A stretch of DNA of 64,000 nt from Streptomyces sp. NBC_00457 (GCF_036014015.1 NZ_CP107905.1:1426001-1490000), one strand, 5' to 3'. Shown: positions 42,205-50,670, counted from the stretch's first letter. Numbers and translations are program-made. The notes: generated by a model from the letters alone, not told the origin.

Positions 42205-43217
42205 CACCGGGTGCCCTTCGCGGCGAAGGCGGCGACCGCCTCGACGTTGGACTTGTCGACGAACGCCGGGCCGGTCAGCACCGGCTGCTCTCCGCCGCCC
42301 ATGTAATTGCCGTTGTTCTTGTAGAGCCACAGCGAGTCGATCGCGAGGTAGCCCTGGAGGTAGGGCTGCTGGTCGACGGCGAACTCGATGCTGCCTTCGC
42401 TGATGGCGCTGGTCAGCTCCTTGTTGAGGTCGAAGGTGGCGACCTTGGCCTTGCTGCCCGTCTCCTCGACCACCTGTGCGGCCGTCAGCGCGAACGGGGC
42501 ACCGAGCGTGACGACGTGGTCGATCGCCTTGTCCTCGGTGAGCTTGGCGGTGATCGTCGACTTCACGGACGGCATGTCGGTGCCGTTGACGTTGAGGGGC
42601 TCGATGTCGCCGTTGAAGGTCTTGGCCACACCGTCACAGCGCTGGGTCAGGCCGATGTTGCCCTGCTCCTGGATGACACAGACGGCCTTCTTGGCGCCGG
42701 CCTCGTTCAGCCGCTTGCCGAGTGCCTCGCCCGCGACCGTCTCGTCCTGGCCGAAGAACTCCATCAGGCCGAGCTTCTGCCATTCGCTCACACCGGAGTT
42801 GAGGCCGACGACGGGTATGTTCGCCGCCTTCGCCTTGCTGACGACGTCCTTGAGGGCGTCCGGCTTGGCGAGGGTGATCGCGATGCCGTCGACCTTCTGG
42901 TCGATGGCGTTCTGCACCAGGTTGGCCTGGTTGCCCGCGTTGGGGTCGGCGGAGTAGATCAGCTTGACGTTGTCCTTGGCCGCGGCGGCCTGGGCACCCT
43001 TGCGGACGATGTCCCAGAAGGTGTCACCGGGCGCCTGGTGCGTGACCAGTGCGACCGTCATCTGGGGCGTGTTGGCCTTGCCCGCAGAGGCGCCTTCCGC
43101 GCTCTCCTCGGCCTTCTTGCCGCCGGAGCTGCTGGAGCAGCCTGCGAGGGTGAGGGCAGCTGCTGCCGCCACGGCCACTACGGGGGCGAATCTGCGGGAG
43201 CGAGCGGAGCGGTCCAT
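42204..43217 (-). CDS. Ribose/inositol-type substrate-binding lipoprotein
   Basis: This is a 337-residue lipoprotein with signal peptide and lipobox LTLAGC. The mature domain is a type 1 periplasmic-binding fold (Peripla_BP_4): VALVTHQAPGDTFWDIVRKGAQAAA, DGIAITLAKPDALKDVV and the hinge NIPVVGLNSG. It is the first gene of a four-gene operon (binding protein, permease, ATPase, IolE-like). It has a good TTGACA-N17-TTTGAT promoter divergent from the iolC relic/gntR pair. Inositol or another cyclitol is the likely ligand by context. Confidence 0.9.
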   Translation of the reverse strand: MDRSARSRRFAPVVAVAAAAALTLAGCSSSSGGKKAEESAEGASAGKANTPQMTVALVTHQAPGDTFWDIVRKGAQAAAAKDNVKLIYSADPNAGNQANLVQNAIDQKVDGIAITLAKPDALKDVVSKAKAANIPVVGLNSGVSEWQKLGLMEFFGQDETVAGEALGKRLNEAGAKKAVCVIQEQGNIGLTQRCDGVAKTFNGDIEPLNVNGTDMPSVKSTITAKLTEDKAIDHVVTLGAPFALTAAQVVEETGSKAKVATFDLNKELTSAISEGSIEFAVDQQPYLQGYLAIDSLWLYKNNGNYMGGGEQPVLTGPAFVDKSNVEAVAAFAAKGTR

Positions 43218-43367
43218 CTTTCCTGCACCTCACTGTGCGACGGGGAACGACGGCGCAGGAGGCGGCGGATCTGGGGATCCGGAGGCCGGGCCCTTACGGG
43301 TCCGGGTCTTGCGCCGCCGAACGTGGCTTGTCTGCTGGGACGGGATCAAATCCCTTGGCGGGGCCGC

Positions 43368-43455
43368 TGTCAATACTTTGTTAAGACATCATTTCACAAA
43401 CAGGTCCGAATGTTAGAACAAACCATTGACAGCATCGGTCTTCGCGCCCTACAAC
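43368..43455. promoter_or_regulatory. Divergent promoters with two GntR-type boxes
   Basis: On the minus strand, TTGACA (complement of 43368-43373), 17 bp and TTTGAT serve the importer. On the plus strand, TTGACA at 43426-43431, 18 bp and TACAAC serve the iolC-relic/gntR genes. Between them lie TGTTAAGACA (43379-43388) and TGTTAGAACA (43411-43420), 32 bp apart (three turns), both TGTTARRACA. They are likely sites for the adjacent GntR regulator. The 300-bp intergenic region 43218-43515 contains no other gene. Confidence 0.65.
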
Positions 43456-43515
43456 CTGAGAGTCGGCAGGCCCCATGGGTGGGACCACCTTCCCTCAGCT
43501 CGACGAGGAGCGCGC

Positions 43516-44193
43516 ATGGCCGAGTCAGCCCAGCCATATGATCTCATCACGATGGGCCGCACAGGAATCGGGGACGCGGCCGCGGACGTGGCGGTCGCCG
43601 CCGCCGGCCTGGGCCGTTCCACGGTCGTGCTGACCTCCACCGGCGACGATCCCTACGAGATGGACTGCTTCGCCATCCGCGCGGCCCGCGTTTTCTGGAT
43701 CACCGGTACCGGCCTGAGCCACGAGCCCAGGCGGTCCGCCGTGCTCGCCGCGCTCAAGGCCCGCGGCCGGGCCGGCATCACCGTCTTCGACCTCGACTGG
43801 CGCCCGCAGTCCTGGTCGGACCCGGACGAAGCCCGCCCGTACTACGCCGAGGCGCTGCGGCACGCCACCGTCGCGGTCGGCACCCTCGACGCATGCCGGA
43901 CCATGACCGGCGTACGCGAACCGCTCGCGTGCGCGCGGGCGTTGCTCGACGCGGGGGTCGAGACGGCGGTGGTCAGGCTGGGTGCCGCGGGCGTACTCGC
44001 CATGCGCCACGACGGCAGCACGGCCGAGGCGCCTCCCGCCCCCGCAGGGCCGGTCAACGGCCATGGCGGGGGCGGGGCGTTCGGCGGGGCGCTGTGTCAC
44101 GGGCTGCTGTCCGGCTGGGATCTGGCGACGACCGTACAGTACGCGGCCGTATCTCCCGCCTCAACCGACCGTCCTTCACAGGGAGTTGGCTAG
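43516..44193 (+). pseudogene. iolC: Decayed 5-dehydro-2-deoxygluconokinase (iolC) relic, PfkB family
   Basis: This is a 225-residue open frame behind a good GAGGAG site. It aligns by eye with IolC: YDLITMGRTGIG, then VAVAAAGLGRSTVVLTSTGDDP, ARVFWITGTGLSHEP, TVFDLDWRP, EALRHATVAVG and AFGGALCHGLLSGWDLATTVQYA. Three blocks are missing: about 25 residues after GIG (the substrate-contacting GG-S-TN region), about 50 residues after DDP, and everything after QYA. Functional enzymes have about 320 residues. The catalytic GAGDAFGG motif reads GGGGAFGG, so the essential Asp base is lost. It cannot be an active kinase. It is retained upstream of the gntR gene, possibly as a translated leader. Confidence 0.78.
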
Positions 44194-44194
44194 C

Positions 44195-44980
44195 ATGGCG
44201 AGGACCGGTGGCGCCGCGCGTGCCGTGCCCTCCCCCGGGCTCGACGCGGTGGACTTCGCCCTGGACCGGGGCAGTCCGGTGCCTCTGTACTACCAACTCG
44301 CCCAGCAGCTGGAGGCGGCGATCGAGCACGGCGTGCTCGCCCCGGGCAACCTCCTCGGCAACGAGATCGACCTGTCCATCCGCCTCGGCCTGTCCCGGCC
44401 CACCGTCCGCCAGGCCATCCAGTCCCTCGTCGACAAGGGGCTGCTCGTCCGCCGCCGCGGCGTCGGCACCCAGGTCGTGCACAGCCAGGTCAAGCGCCCG
44501 CTCGAACTCAGCAGTCTCTACGACGACTTGGAGACGGCCGGGCAGGGACCCACCACGGAGGTGCTGCGCAACGAGCGGGTGGCGGCCACCGCCGAGGTCG
44601 CGGCCGCCCTCGGGCTCGCGGAGGGCGCCGAGGTCGTCGTCCTGGAGCGGCTGCGCCGTACGCACGGCCAGCCGGTGGCGTTCCTCTGCAACCATCTGCC
44701 GGCCGGCCTGCTCGCCCTGGACACTCCCCGGCTCGAGTCGACCGGCCTGTACCGTCTGCTGCGCTCCGCCGGAATCACCCTGCACAGCGCCCGCCAGACC
44801 ATCGGCGCCCGCTCCGCCACCCCCGACGAGGCCGCCCGCCTCGACGAGAAGGAGGGCGCGGCCCTGCTCACCATGCAGCGCACGGCCTACGACGACACCG
44901 GCCGGCCGATCGAGTACGGAACGCACATCTACCGCGCCTCCCGGTACGCCTTCGACTTCCGTCTGCTGGTCAGGCCCTGA
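44195..44980 (+). CDS. GntR-family regulator, HutC/UTRA subfamily (probable inositol-type regulator)
   Basis: This is a 261-residue regulator. The GntR winged helix is at about residues 25-95 (PLYYQLAQQLEAAIEHGVLAPG, then LSRPTVRQAIQSLVDKGLLVRRRGVGT). A UTRA effector domain follows (VVVLERLRRTHGQPVAFLCNHLP, then IEYGTHIYRASRYAFDF). HutC-type proteins sense small sugars, amino acids or phosphosugars. ATG 44195 overlaps the relic stop region, and AGGGAG lies upstream. Position and the paired TGTTARRACA boxes suggest that it controls the divergent cyclitol importer operon and itself. Confidence 0.88.
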   Translation: MARTGGAARAVPSPGLDAVDFALDRGSPVPLYYQLAQQLEAAIEHGVLAPGNLLGNEIDLSIRLGLSRPTVRQAIQSLVDKGLLVRRRGVGTQVVHSQVKRPLELSSLYDDLETAGQGPTTEVLRNERVAATAEVAAALGLAEGAEVVVLERLRRTHGQPVAFLCNHLPAGLLALDTPRLESTGLYRLLRSAGITLHSARQTIGARSATPDEAARLDEKEGAALLTMQRTAYDDTGRPIEYGTHIYRASRYAFDFRLLVRP

Positions 44981-45007
44981 CCGGCCCCGCGCTACGGGCG
45001 CGGCCGG
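44981..45007. terminator. Possible bidirectional terminator between gntR and the DUF427 gene
   Basis: An imperfect GC-rich inverted repeat has arms CCGGCCCCGCGC and GGGCGCGGCCGG around a short TAC loop. It lies just after the GntR stop and over the stop codon of the convergent DUF427 gene. Confidence 0.45.
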
Positions 45008-45807
45008 GTGCCGAGCGACGCGCTGAACGGGGTGACCGGGCGTTCGAGGCGTTCGCCGTCCACGGTGATGTCGATCGCCTCGTTGTAGAAGGCGAAGCGC
45101 CCCCTGATCGCGGCCACCGCGGGAAGCGGGTCCGGGTAGCTCCAGAGCAGGTTCGGCGGTACGTCGGCCTCGCCCCGCCACGACCAGTAGTCGGCGGTGC
45201 CCTTGTACGGGCATGACGTGTGGTGGTCGGTGGGGACGAACAGATCGCGGCGGACGTCCTCGGGCGGGATGTAGTACCGCGTCGGCAGCGAGGTCTCGAA
45301 GAGCAGCACCGGGCGAAGGGTGTCGGCGACGAGCGTGCCGTCGATCTCGACCTGGACATGGCGGCTGCTGGGGAGCGCGTCCACTCGTTTGTGCGGGTCA
45401 CGCGGGTGGACGAAGATCTCCTCGTCCTCCTCGTACCAGCGGTCGAGACCCCTGTCCCAGCGCAGGAACCACGCGAAGGCGATGTGCCCGGCCAGATCCT
45501 CGGCGGGGAAGGTCCACGCCGCGTTCTCCACCACCTCGCCGTCGACCTCGAGGTCGTAGAAGACCTGTGAGCCGGTGTGCGTGCCGGTCGGCGGGTTCTT
45601 GGCCGGACGGAGGAGGTCGGTGCGGACCTCCTCGCGCGGAAAGGCGTACTGCGGTACGGGCAGTTCGGGCTCCCAGACGAGGACGGGATGCCGGCTGTTC
45701 ACCACGGTGACATCACCCTTGACGCCGCGCACCCAGCGTTCGCCGGGCTCCCACAGGAGGCCCTCGGGGGTGGTCCGGATGGATCGCTCGGTGGGCAGCA
45801 TGGACAT
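44992..45807 (-). CDS. Tandem DUF427 protein
   Basis: This is a 271-residue soluble protein made of two DUF427 domains (about residues 35-135 and 150-255). Each has the beta-rich pattern ending in a tryptophan/tyrosine cluster: AWTFPAEDLAGHIAF in the first, and the hallmark CPYKGTADYWSW followed by WSYPDPLPAVAAIRGRFAFYN in the second. The biochemical function of DUF427 is unknown. It is a single gene, convergent with gntR, and 58 bp upstream of it on the same strand ends the aldo/keto reductase gene. No operon partner points to a pathway. Confidence 0.85.
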   Translation of the reverse strand: MSMLPTERSIRTTPEGLLWEPGERWVRGVKGDVTVVNSRHPVLVWEPELPVPQYAFPREEVRTDLLRPAKNPPTGTHTGSQVFYDLEVDGEVVENAAWTFPAEDLAGHIAFAWFLRWDRGLDRWYEEDEEIFVHPRDPHKRVDALPSSRHVQVEIDGTLVADTLRPVLLFETSLPTRYYIPPEDVRRDLFVPTDHHTSCPYKGTADYWSWRGEADVPPNLLWSYPDPLPAVAAIRGRFAFYNEAIDITVDGERLERPVTPFSASLGTRPRP

Positions 45808-45865
45808 GACCCGCTCTCCTTCGGCTCTCCCAGCAGCCTACTGCGGAGCCGAACGACCGTCTCGG

Positions 45866-46849
45866 TCAGTGAGCCGCGTCCAGCCGGGCCCGCTGCTCCT
45901 CGGTCAGCTCCAGGTCGACGGCGGCCAGGTTCTCGTCCAGCTGCGCCACCGACGACGCCCCCGCCAGCGGTACGATCGGCAGCTCGCCGCCGATCTGCCA
46001 GGCCAGCACCACCTGGTTGACGGTCGCGCCGGTCTCCTTCGCGACGTCCCGCAGCACCTTCAGACGGGCCGGGGCCCCGGGGTGGTCGAAGTCCGCGGGC
46101 AGCCGGTCCGGGTGGGTGTAGGCCCCCTTCAGCAGCGGCGAATAGGCCACCAGGGTCAGTCCGGGCTCGGCCCGCAGATAGCCCAGCAGCTCGGCGCCCG
46201 CGTGGCCGAGGCTGCCGTCGGGGAAGAGGTCACTCGGTACGTCGGTACGGGGCCGCAGATGGCTGTGCGCGTACTGAAGCACCTCGTAGCCGGGTAGCCC
46301 GGCCGCGGCGGCGAGAGCGCGGGCGCGCTCCACCCGCCACATGGCGTGGTTGCTGACTCCGAGCAGTCCGACCGTGCCCTCGGCCACCAGCTCGGCGAAT
46401 GCCTCGACGGTCTCCTGGAGCGGGACCTTGTGGTCCTCGATGTGTGCGTACAGCAGATCCAGCTTGGCCACACCCAGCCGTTCCCGGCTGCGCTCGGCCG
46501 ACTCCCGGATCACCTTCGCCGACAGGCCTTCCGGGTTGTCGACATAGCTGGTGCCGGGAGCGAGGGGGCGGGCGCCCAGCTTGGTCGCGATGACGATCTC
46601 GTCGCCGACACCGCGGCTGCGCCGCCACCGGCCGAGCAGTTCCTCGCTGTGCCCGCCCTGGCTTCCGTCCTCCCAGAAGGCGTAGTTGTCGGAGGTGTCG
46701 ATGAAAGTGCCACCGGCCTCGACATAGCGGTCGAGCACCGCGAAGGAGGTCGCCTCGTCCGTGCGTGAGCCGAACAGCATGGCGCCGAGGGAGAGGACGC
46801 TCACCTCGCGGCGGGTCTTCGGGTCGGTGCCGATCGTGCGGTACTTCAT
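45866..46849 (-). CDS. Aldo/keto reductase
   Basis: This is a 327-residue NADPH-dependent TIM-barrel oxidoreductase. The catalytic tetrad is visible: D54 and Y56 in IDTSDNY, K90 in VIATKLG, and the histidine in LLYAHIEDH. The C-terminal cofactor motif reads LPIVPLAGASSVAQLDENLAA, matching the IPG-A-S--Q--EN consensus. It would reduce aldehydes or ketones in the cytoplasm. It is preceded by a promoter whose 19-bp spacer holds an inverted repeat, the MerR-family arrangement, so it is probably induced by an electrophile or other MerR ligand. Confidence 0.9.
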   Translation of the reverse strand: MKYRTIGTDPKTRREVSVLSLGAMLFGSRTDEATSFAVLDRYVEAGGTFIDTSDNYAFWEDGSQGGHSEELLGRWRRSRGVGDEIVIATKLGARPLAPGTSYVDNPEGLSAKVIRESAERSRERLGVAKLDLLYAHIEDHKVPLQETVEAFAELVAEGTVGLLGVSNHAMWRVERARALAAAAGLPGYEVLQYAHSHLRPRTDVPSDLFPDGSLGHAGAELLGYLRAEPGLTLVAYSPLLKGAYTHPDRLPADFDHPGAPARLKVLRDVAKETGATVNQVVLAWQIGGELPIVPLAGASSVAQLDENLAAVDLELTEEQRARLDAAH

Positions 46850-46897
46850 GGTGGATGCCTCCCGTTCCGCGCCCGCGTTCGGGGCACGTGAACGGGA

Positions 46898-46930
46898 GTC
46901 TTCAGCTTGAAGTGCTCTTCAAGTCAAGAC
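46898..46930 (-). promoter_or_regulatory. MerR-type promoter of the aldo/keto reductase gene
   Basis: Read on the minus strand, TTGACT (-35) is followed by a 19-bp spacer and AAGACT (-10). The spacer contains the perfect inverted repeat CTTGAAG-AGCA-CTTCAAG (46906-46923). Overlong spacers with a centred dyad are diagnostic of MerR-activated promoters. No MerR gene is present in the window. Confidence 0.6.
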
Positions 46931-46941
46931 AGTACGCGGGT

Positions 46942-47271
46942 TCAGCCCGCGAACGGCCCCTCCAACGCGGCCCACTGGAGGTTGACGTAGACGGGGTAGC
47001 GGAACTGGCGGGTGAGCAGCACCGTTTCGCGTTCCGTGTCGTACAGCAGCATGGTGGCCCCGTTGCCGCGGTCGTGCGTCTCGCGCTGCTGGGTGCTCCA
47101 GGTGCCGTCGGCACGCTGGAGGTCGAAGGTCGTCGCGCGCTCGACGTACCAGTGACTGGAGAGCAGGGTCACCTCGCGCACCTTCACACGCGGGTTGCCG
47201 GTCAGGTCCAGGCCGGTCCGGTCGAGTCCGGTGCGGCCGCGGCGGTCGGGGGTGTCGATACCGGCGGTCAT
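46942..47271 (-). pseudogene. Truncated NudK-like NUDIX hydrolase
   Basis: This 109-residue open frame matches the N-terminal half of GDP-mannose/ADP-ribose pyrophosphatase-type NUDIX proteins: NPRVKVREVTLLSSHWYV, TFDLQRADGTW, RETHDRGNGATMLLYD, VLLTRQFRYPVYVN. Immediately after PVYVN, where intact homologues continue into the substrate loop and the GX5EX7REUXEEXGU Nudix box, the sequence changes to LQWAALEGPFAG and stops. The catalytic Nudix box is therefore absent and the protein should be inactive. The breakpoint lies next to the aldo/keto reductase promoter, suggesting a deletion that joined the two. Confidence 0.72.
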
Positions 47272-47339
47272 CGGGTGGCGCCACGAGGGTGGAGTGAAGT
47301 GGTCATGCCCGTCTTCTACCAGTTGCGAGCGTTCGCCTG

Positions 47340-47368
47340 TTGTGCAAAACGTTTTGGATATCTAGCTT
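47340..47368 (+). promoter_or_regulatory. Promoter of the amidohydrolase gene with embedded LacI operator
   Basis: TTGTGC (47340-47345) and TAGCTT (47363-47368) are separated by 17 bp. The perfect palindrome CAAAACGTTTTG (47345-47356) fills the spacer. The predicted transcript start falls at about 47375-47376, the first base of the ATG, so the mRNA is probably leaderless. No ribosome-binding site is visible. The same palindrome occurs at 50675-50686. Confidence 0.72.
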
Positions 47369-47375
47369 GTGCCGC

Positions 47376-48740
47376 ATGAGCGACAGAACGCCTCCGTCCG
47401 CGGGCCGTCTCCTGGTGAGCGGCTGCGATGTGCTGCGGGTTCCGCCGGAGGGCGCGTGCGAGATCCTCCCGGCGCGGGACATCGTGGTCGCGGACGGTGT
47501 CATCGAGGAGGTGCGGCCGACCGGCGCCGCCCCTGACGACGACACCGCGGAGGTCGTCGACGGGCGCGGGCTGCTCGCCGTACCGGGCCTGGTCAACGCC
47601 CACACGCACAGCCCCATGGTGCTGATGCGCGGTGCGGCCGAGGACGTGACGGTCGAGGGGTGGTTCAACGAGCGCGTCTGGCCGATGGAGTCCAACCTCA
47701 CTGCGGCGGACGTGCGGGCCGGGGCGCGGCTGGCCTGCGCGGAGATGATCCGTTCCGGCGTCACCACCTTCACCGACCATTACTTCTTCCCCGAGCAGAT
47801 CGCCGAGGCGGTCGCCGAGACCGGCCTGCGGGCCGACATCGCTCCCACGTACTTCAGCAGCGGGGGCCGGGAATCCCTCGAGGCCGGCGTGAAGTTCGCC
47901 GAGACCTGGCACGGGCGGGCGGCGGGCCGGGTGACCGTCTCGCTCGGGCCGCATGCCCCGTACACGGTGAACGACGCGGACCTGCGGACCCTGGCCGGGT
48001 ACGCCCGGGACCTCGGCCTGCGGACGCACATCCACGCCGCCGAGCATGTGGAGCAGACGCAGTCCAGTCTTGAGCGGCGCGGCATCACCCCGATCCGGGT
48101 GCTGTACGAGACCGGGGTGCTTGAGGCGGGTGTGCTGATCGCGCACGGCTGCGGCATCGTCGAGCAGGACCTGCCGCTGCTGGCCGAGTACGCGAGCACG
48201 ACCGCCGTGGCCTGCTGCCCCAAGGTGTATCTCAAGCACGCGCTGTCCCCGCTCACCCCGGTCCGCGAGCTGCTCGGCGCGGGGGTCACGGTGGCGGTCG
48301 GCACGGACGGCGCCGCCGGTCACAACACTCTCGACGTGTGGGAGGCGCTGCGGCTGGTCGCGCTCACCCAGAAGCAGGCGGTGCGCGACGCCACCTGGAT
48401 GACCGTCTCCGACACCCTGCGCCTGGCCATGCGGGGCGGCGCCCGCGCCCTGGGCCTGGCGGACCGGGTCGGCGCTCTGGAGCCGGGTATGCGGGCCGAC
48501 ATCGTCCTCACCGACCTGTCCGGACCGCACTGCCGTCCGCTGCACGACCCGCGCGCCGCCCTGGTCTACAGCGCCCGCGCCAGTGACGTACGTATGGTGA
48601 TCGTCGACGGCCGCGTCCTGATGCGCGACGGGCGGCTGCTCACCGTGGACGAGCCGGCGCTTCTCGCGGAGGCCGACGCGCGGGTGGCGCGGATTCTCGA
48701 CACCTCCCACGGAAGGGCGGTGCAGCACTATGACCCGTGA
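47376..48740 (+). CDS. Amidohydrolase, adenosine/MTA/SAH deaminase-like (COG0402)
   Basis: This 454-residue metal-dependent hydrolase is of the SsnA/MtaD/TrzN group. The zinc ligands are visible: H76 and H78 (NAHTHSP), H193 (GPHAPYT), H218-x-H220 (THIHAAEH) and D311 (VGTDGAAGHNT). Typical members deaminate 5-methylthioadenosine, S-adenosylhomocysteine or related nucleosides/triazines. The downstream BMP-type nucleoside importer, under the same LacI operator, supports a nucleoside or purine-like substrate. The exact substrate is unknown. ATG 47376 coincides with the predicted transcription start. The LacI gene overlaps its end by 11 nt. Confidence 0.85.
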   Translation: MSDRTPPSAGRLLVSGCDVLRVPPEGACEILPARDIVVADGVIEEVRPTGAAPDDDTAEVVDGRGLLAVPGLVNAHTHSPMVLMRGAAEDVTVEGWFNERVWPMESNLTAADVRAGARLACAEMIRSGVTTFTDHYFFPEQIAEAVAETGLRADIAPTYFSSGGRESLEAGVKFAETWHGRAAGRVTVSLGPHAPYTVNDADLRTLAGYARDLGLRTHIHAAEHVEQTQSSLERRGITPIRVLYETGVLEAGVLIAHGCGIVEQDLPLLAEYASTTAVACCPKVYLKHALSPLTPVRELLGAGVTVAVGTDGAAGHNTLDVWEALRLVALTQKQAVRDATWMTVSDTLRLAMRGGARALGLADRVGALEPGMRADIVLTDLSGPHCRPLHDPRAALVYSARASDVRMVIVDGRVLMRDGRLLTVDEPALLAEADARVARILDTSHGRAVQHYDP

Positions 48741-49764
48741 GCCCGACAGGGCCCCCGTCCGCGGTGCGGCGTCCATCAAGGACGTGGCCGCGGCGGCCGG
48801 GGTCAGCCCGACCACGGTCTCGCACGTGCTCAGCGGCAACCGGCCGGTCAACGAGGAGACCGCCACCCGGGTGCGCGGTGTCGTCAACCGGCTCGGCTAC
48901 GTCCCCGCGTCGCTGGCGCGCAGCCTGCAGGCCGGTTCCACCTCGGTGATCGGCCTGCTGATCCCCGACATCAGCAACACCTTCTTCGCCGAGCTCGCCA
49001 AGGGCGCCGAGGACGCCGCCCACGACCTCGGCTACGGCCTGATCCTGTGCAACACCGAGTTCGACGCCGATCGCGAGGACCGCTATCTCGGCATGATCCG
49101 CAGCCGGTTCATCGACGGGATGGTGTACGCCTCGGGATCCCCGCCGTCCCGGCGCCGGCTGGAGGCCCTGATGGGCAAGTTCCCCATCGCGCTCGCCGAT
49201 GAGGAGGTCGAGGGGCTGGAGGGCGCCCTCATCGCCACGGCCGACCACGAGGCGGGCGGGCGGCTGGTCGGAGAGCACCTGCGCTCCCTCGGTCACCGCC
49301 GGGTCCTGATGCTGACCGGACCCGGGGCCCTGCCCAGCAGCGTCTCCCGTGCGAACGGCTTCGTCCAGGCCTTCGGGGGCGAAGTCGTCGAGCGCGTCGG
49401 CGACTTCAAGGAAGCGTCCGGCTACGTCCTGGTCGACAAGCTCCTCCAGGACGGCGGCCTCGACTGCACCGCCGTGTTCGCGGCCAACGACCTGATGGCG
49501 TTCGGCGCCCTCACGGCGCTCAGGGACGCGGGTCTCTCGGTGCCTCAGGACGTCTCGGTGGTCGGCTTCGACGACATCCGAGCGGCCTCGCTGTCCCATC
49601 CGTCCCTGACCACCGTCCACCAGCCCGCCTACGACGTCGGCCGCACCGCCACCGCCCAGCTTCTCCAGTACGTCTCCCGGGGCGAGATCCCGCCCGCCTC
49701 ACGGCACACCCTCCCCGTCGAACTGAAGGTGCGGGGCAGCACGGCGCCTCCCACCACCCGCTGA
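48730..49764 (+). CDS. LacI-family repressor of the nucleoside-type module
   Basis: This is a 344-residue LacI protein. The helix-turn-helix and hinge are SIKDVAAAAGVSPTTVSHVLSG and RVRGVVNRLGYVPASLARSL. The effector domain shows GLLIPDISNTFFAELAKGAEDAA and FAANDLMAFGALTALRDAGLSVPQDVSVVGFDDI. It overlaps the amidohydrolase gene by 11 nt, so the two are co-transcribed. The perfect palindrome CAAAACGTTTTG is a PurR/CcpA-like LacI-family site and occurs both upstream of this operon (47345) and upstream of the importer (50675). This protein is therefore the likely repressor of both and of itself. Confidence 0.9.
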   Translation: MTREPDRAPVRGAASIKDVAAAAGVSPTTVSHVLSGNRPVNEETATRVRGVVNRLGYVPASLARSLQAGSTSVIGLLIPDISNTFFAELAKGAEDAAHDLGYGLILCNTEFDADREDRYLGMIRSRFIDGMVYASGSPPSRRRLEALMGKFPIALADEEVEGLEGALIATADHEAGGRLVGEHLRSLGHRRVLMLTGPGALPSSVSRANGFVQAFGGEVVERVGDFKEASGYVLVDKLLQDGGLDCTAVFAANDLMAFGALTALRDAGLSVPQDVSVVGFDDIRAASLSHPSLTTVHQPAYDVGRTATAQLLQYVSRGEIPPASRHTLPVELKVRGSTAPPTTR

Positions 49765-49855
49765 CCCGCGTATCCCCCTGCTCGACAACCGCGCCACGCG
49801 GCCATGTCCACGTGCCCGGCCGTCTCAACCTGCCCTGCCCGAAAGGTGGTTCGCC

Positions 49856-50605
49856 ATGCCCAGAGTGCTCGTCATCGGCGAGTCCTGGTTCACGTACACG
49901 GTGCATCAGAAGGGCTTCGACGCCTTCCACACCGCGGAGTACACCGAGGGCGGAGGCGTCTTCCTCGACGCCCTCCGCTCCCGGGGCCACGACGTGACCT
50001 ACGTTCCCGCGCACGAGATCCCCACCCGGGTGCCCCACTCGGCGGCGGGCTTCGACGCGTACGACGTCGTGGTCATCAGCGATGTCGGCGCCAACAGCTT
50101 CCAGCTGCCGCCCGAGACCTTCGCCCGGTCCGTCGCCGCGCCCGACCGCTCGGAGCTGGTGCGCGGCTTCGTCGAGCGTGGCGGCGGGGTGCTGATGATC
50201 GGCGGCTACCTGAGCTTCAGCGGTATCGACGCCCGCGCGAGGTGGGGGCGTACGCCGCTGGCCGCCGCGTTGCCGGTGGTCATGGTCGATCGGGACGACC
50301 GGGTGGAGCTGCCTGCCGGGGCCGTGCCCGAGGTGGTGGGCGAGCACCCGCTCGTATGGGGGCTGGACCGGTCCTGGCCTGCTCTGCTCGGCCTCAACGA
50401 GGTCGCGGTACGTCCGGAGGCGTCGTTGCTGGCCGAGTGCGCCGGGCATCCGCTGCTGGTCGTCGGCGGACACGGCACGGGCAGGTCGGCCGCGTTCACC
50501 TCCGACGTGGCACCGCACTGGGCGCCGCCGCCGTTCCTGGCCTGGGACGGATACGCGGAGTTGTGGGACCGGCTGGTGCGCTGGCTGGCCGGGGCGGAGC
50601 TGTGA
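49856..50605 (+). CDS. GATase1-like domain protein (putative glutamine-amidotransferase fold)
   Basis: This is a 249-residue cytoplasmic protein of the pfam GATase1_like type. It has PRVLVIGESWFTY, a sugar/ligand-binding-like strand, FDAYDVVVISDVGANSFQLP, and GGGVLMIGGYLSFSGIDARARWG in place of a classical Cys nucleophile elbow. It ends with GHGTGRSAAFTSDVAPHWAPP. No G-x-C-x-G elbow is visible, so amidotransferase activity is doubtful. Related proteins often accompany ABC importers and amidohydrolases; their role is unknown. It lies between the LacI gene and the importer, 92 nt after the LacI stop, behind GAAAGGTGG. Confidence 0.75.
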   Translation: MPRVLVIGESWFTYTVHQKGFDAFHTAEYTEGGGVFLDALRSRGHDVTYVPAHEIPTRVPHSAAGFDAYDVVVISDVGANSFQLPPETFARSVAAPDRSELVRGFVERGGGVLMIGGYLSFSGIDARARWGRTPLAAALPVVMVDRDDRVELPAGAVPEVVGEHPLVWGLDRSWPALLGLNEVAVRPEASLLAECAGHPLLVVGGHGTGRSAAFTSDVAPHWAPPPFLAWDGYAELWDRLVRWLAGAEL

Positions 50606-50670
50606 GGTGCCGCGCCGCTCGGCGATGTCTGAAATTCCCACACCGGAAATCAGACAGAAACCGGCCGACG

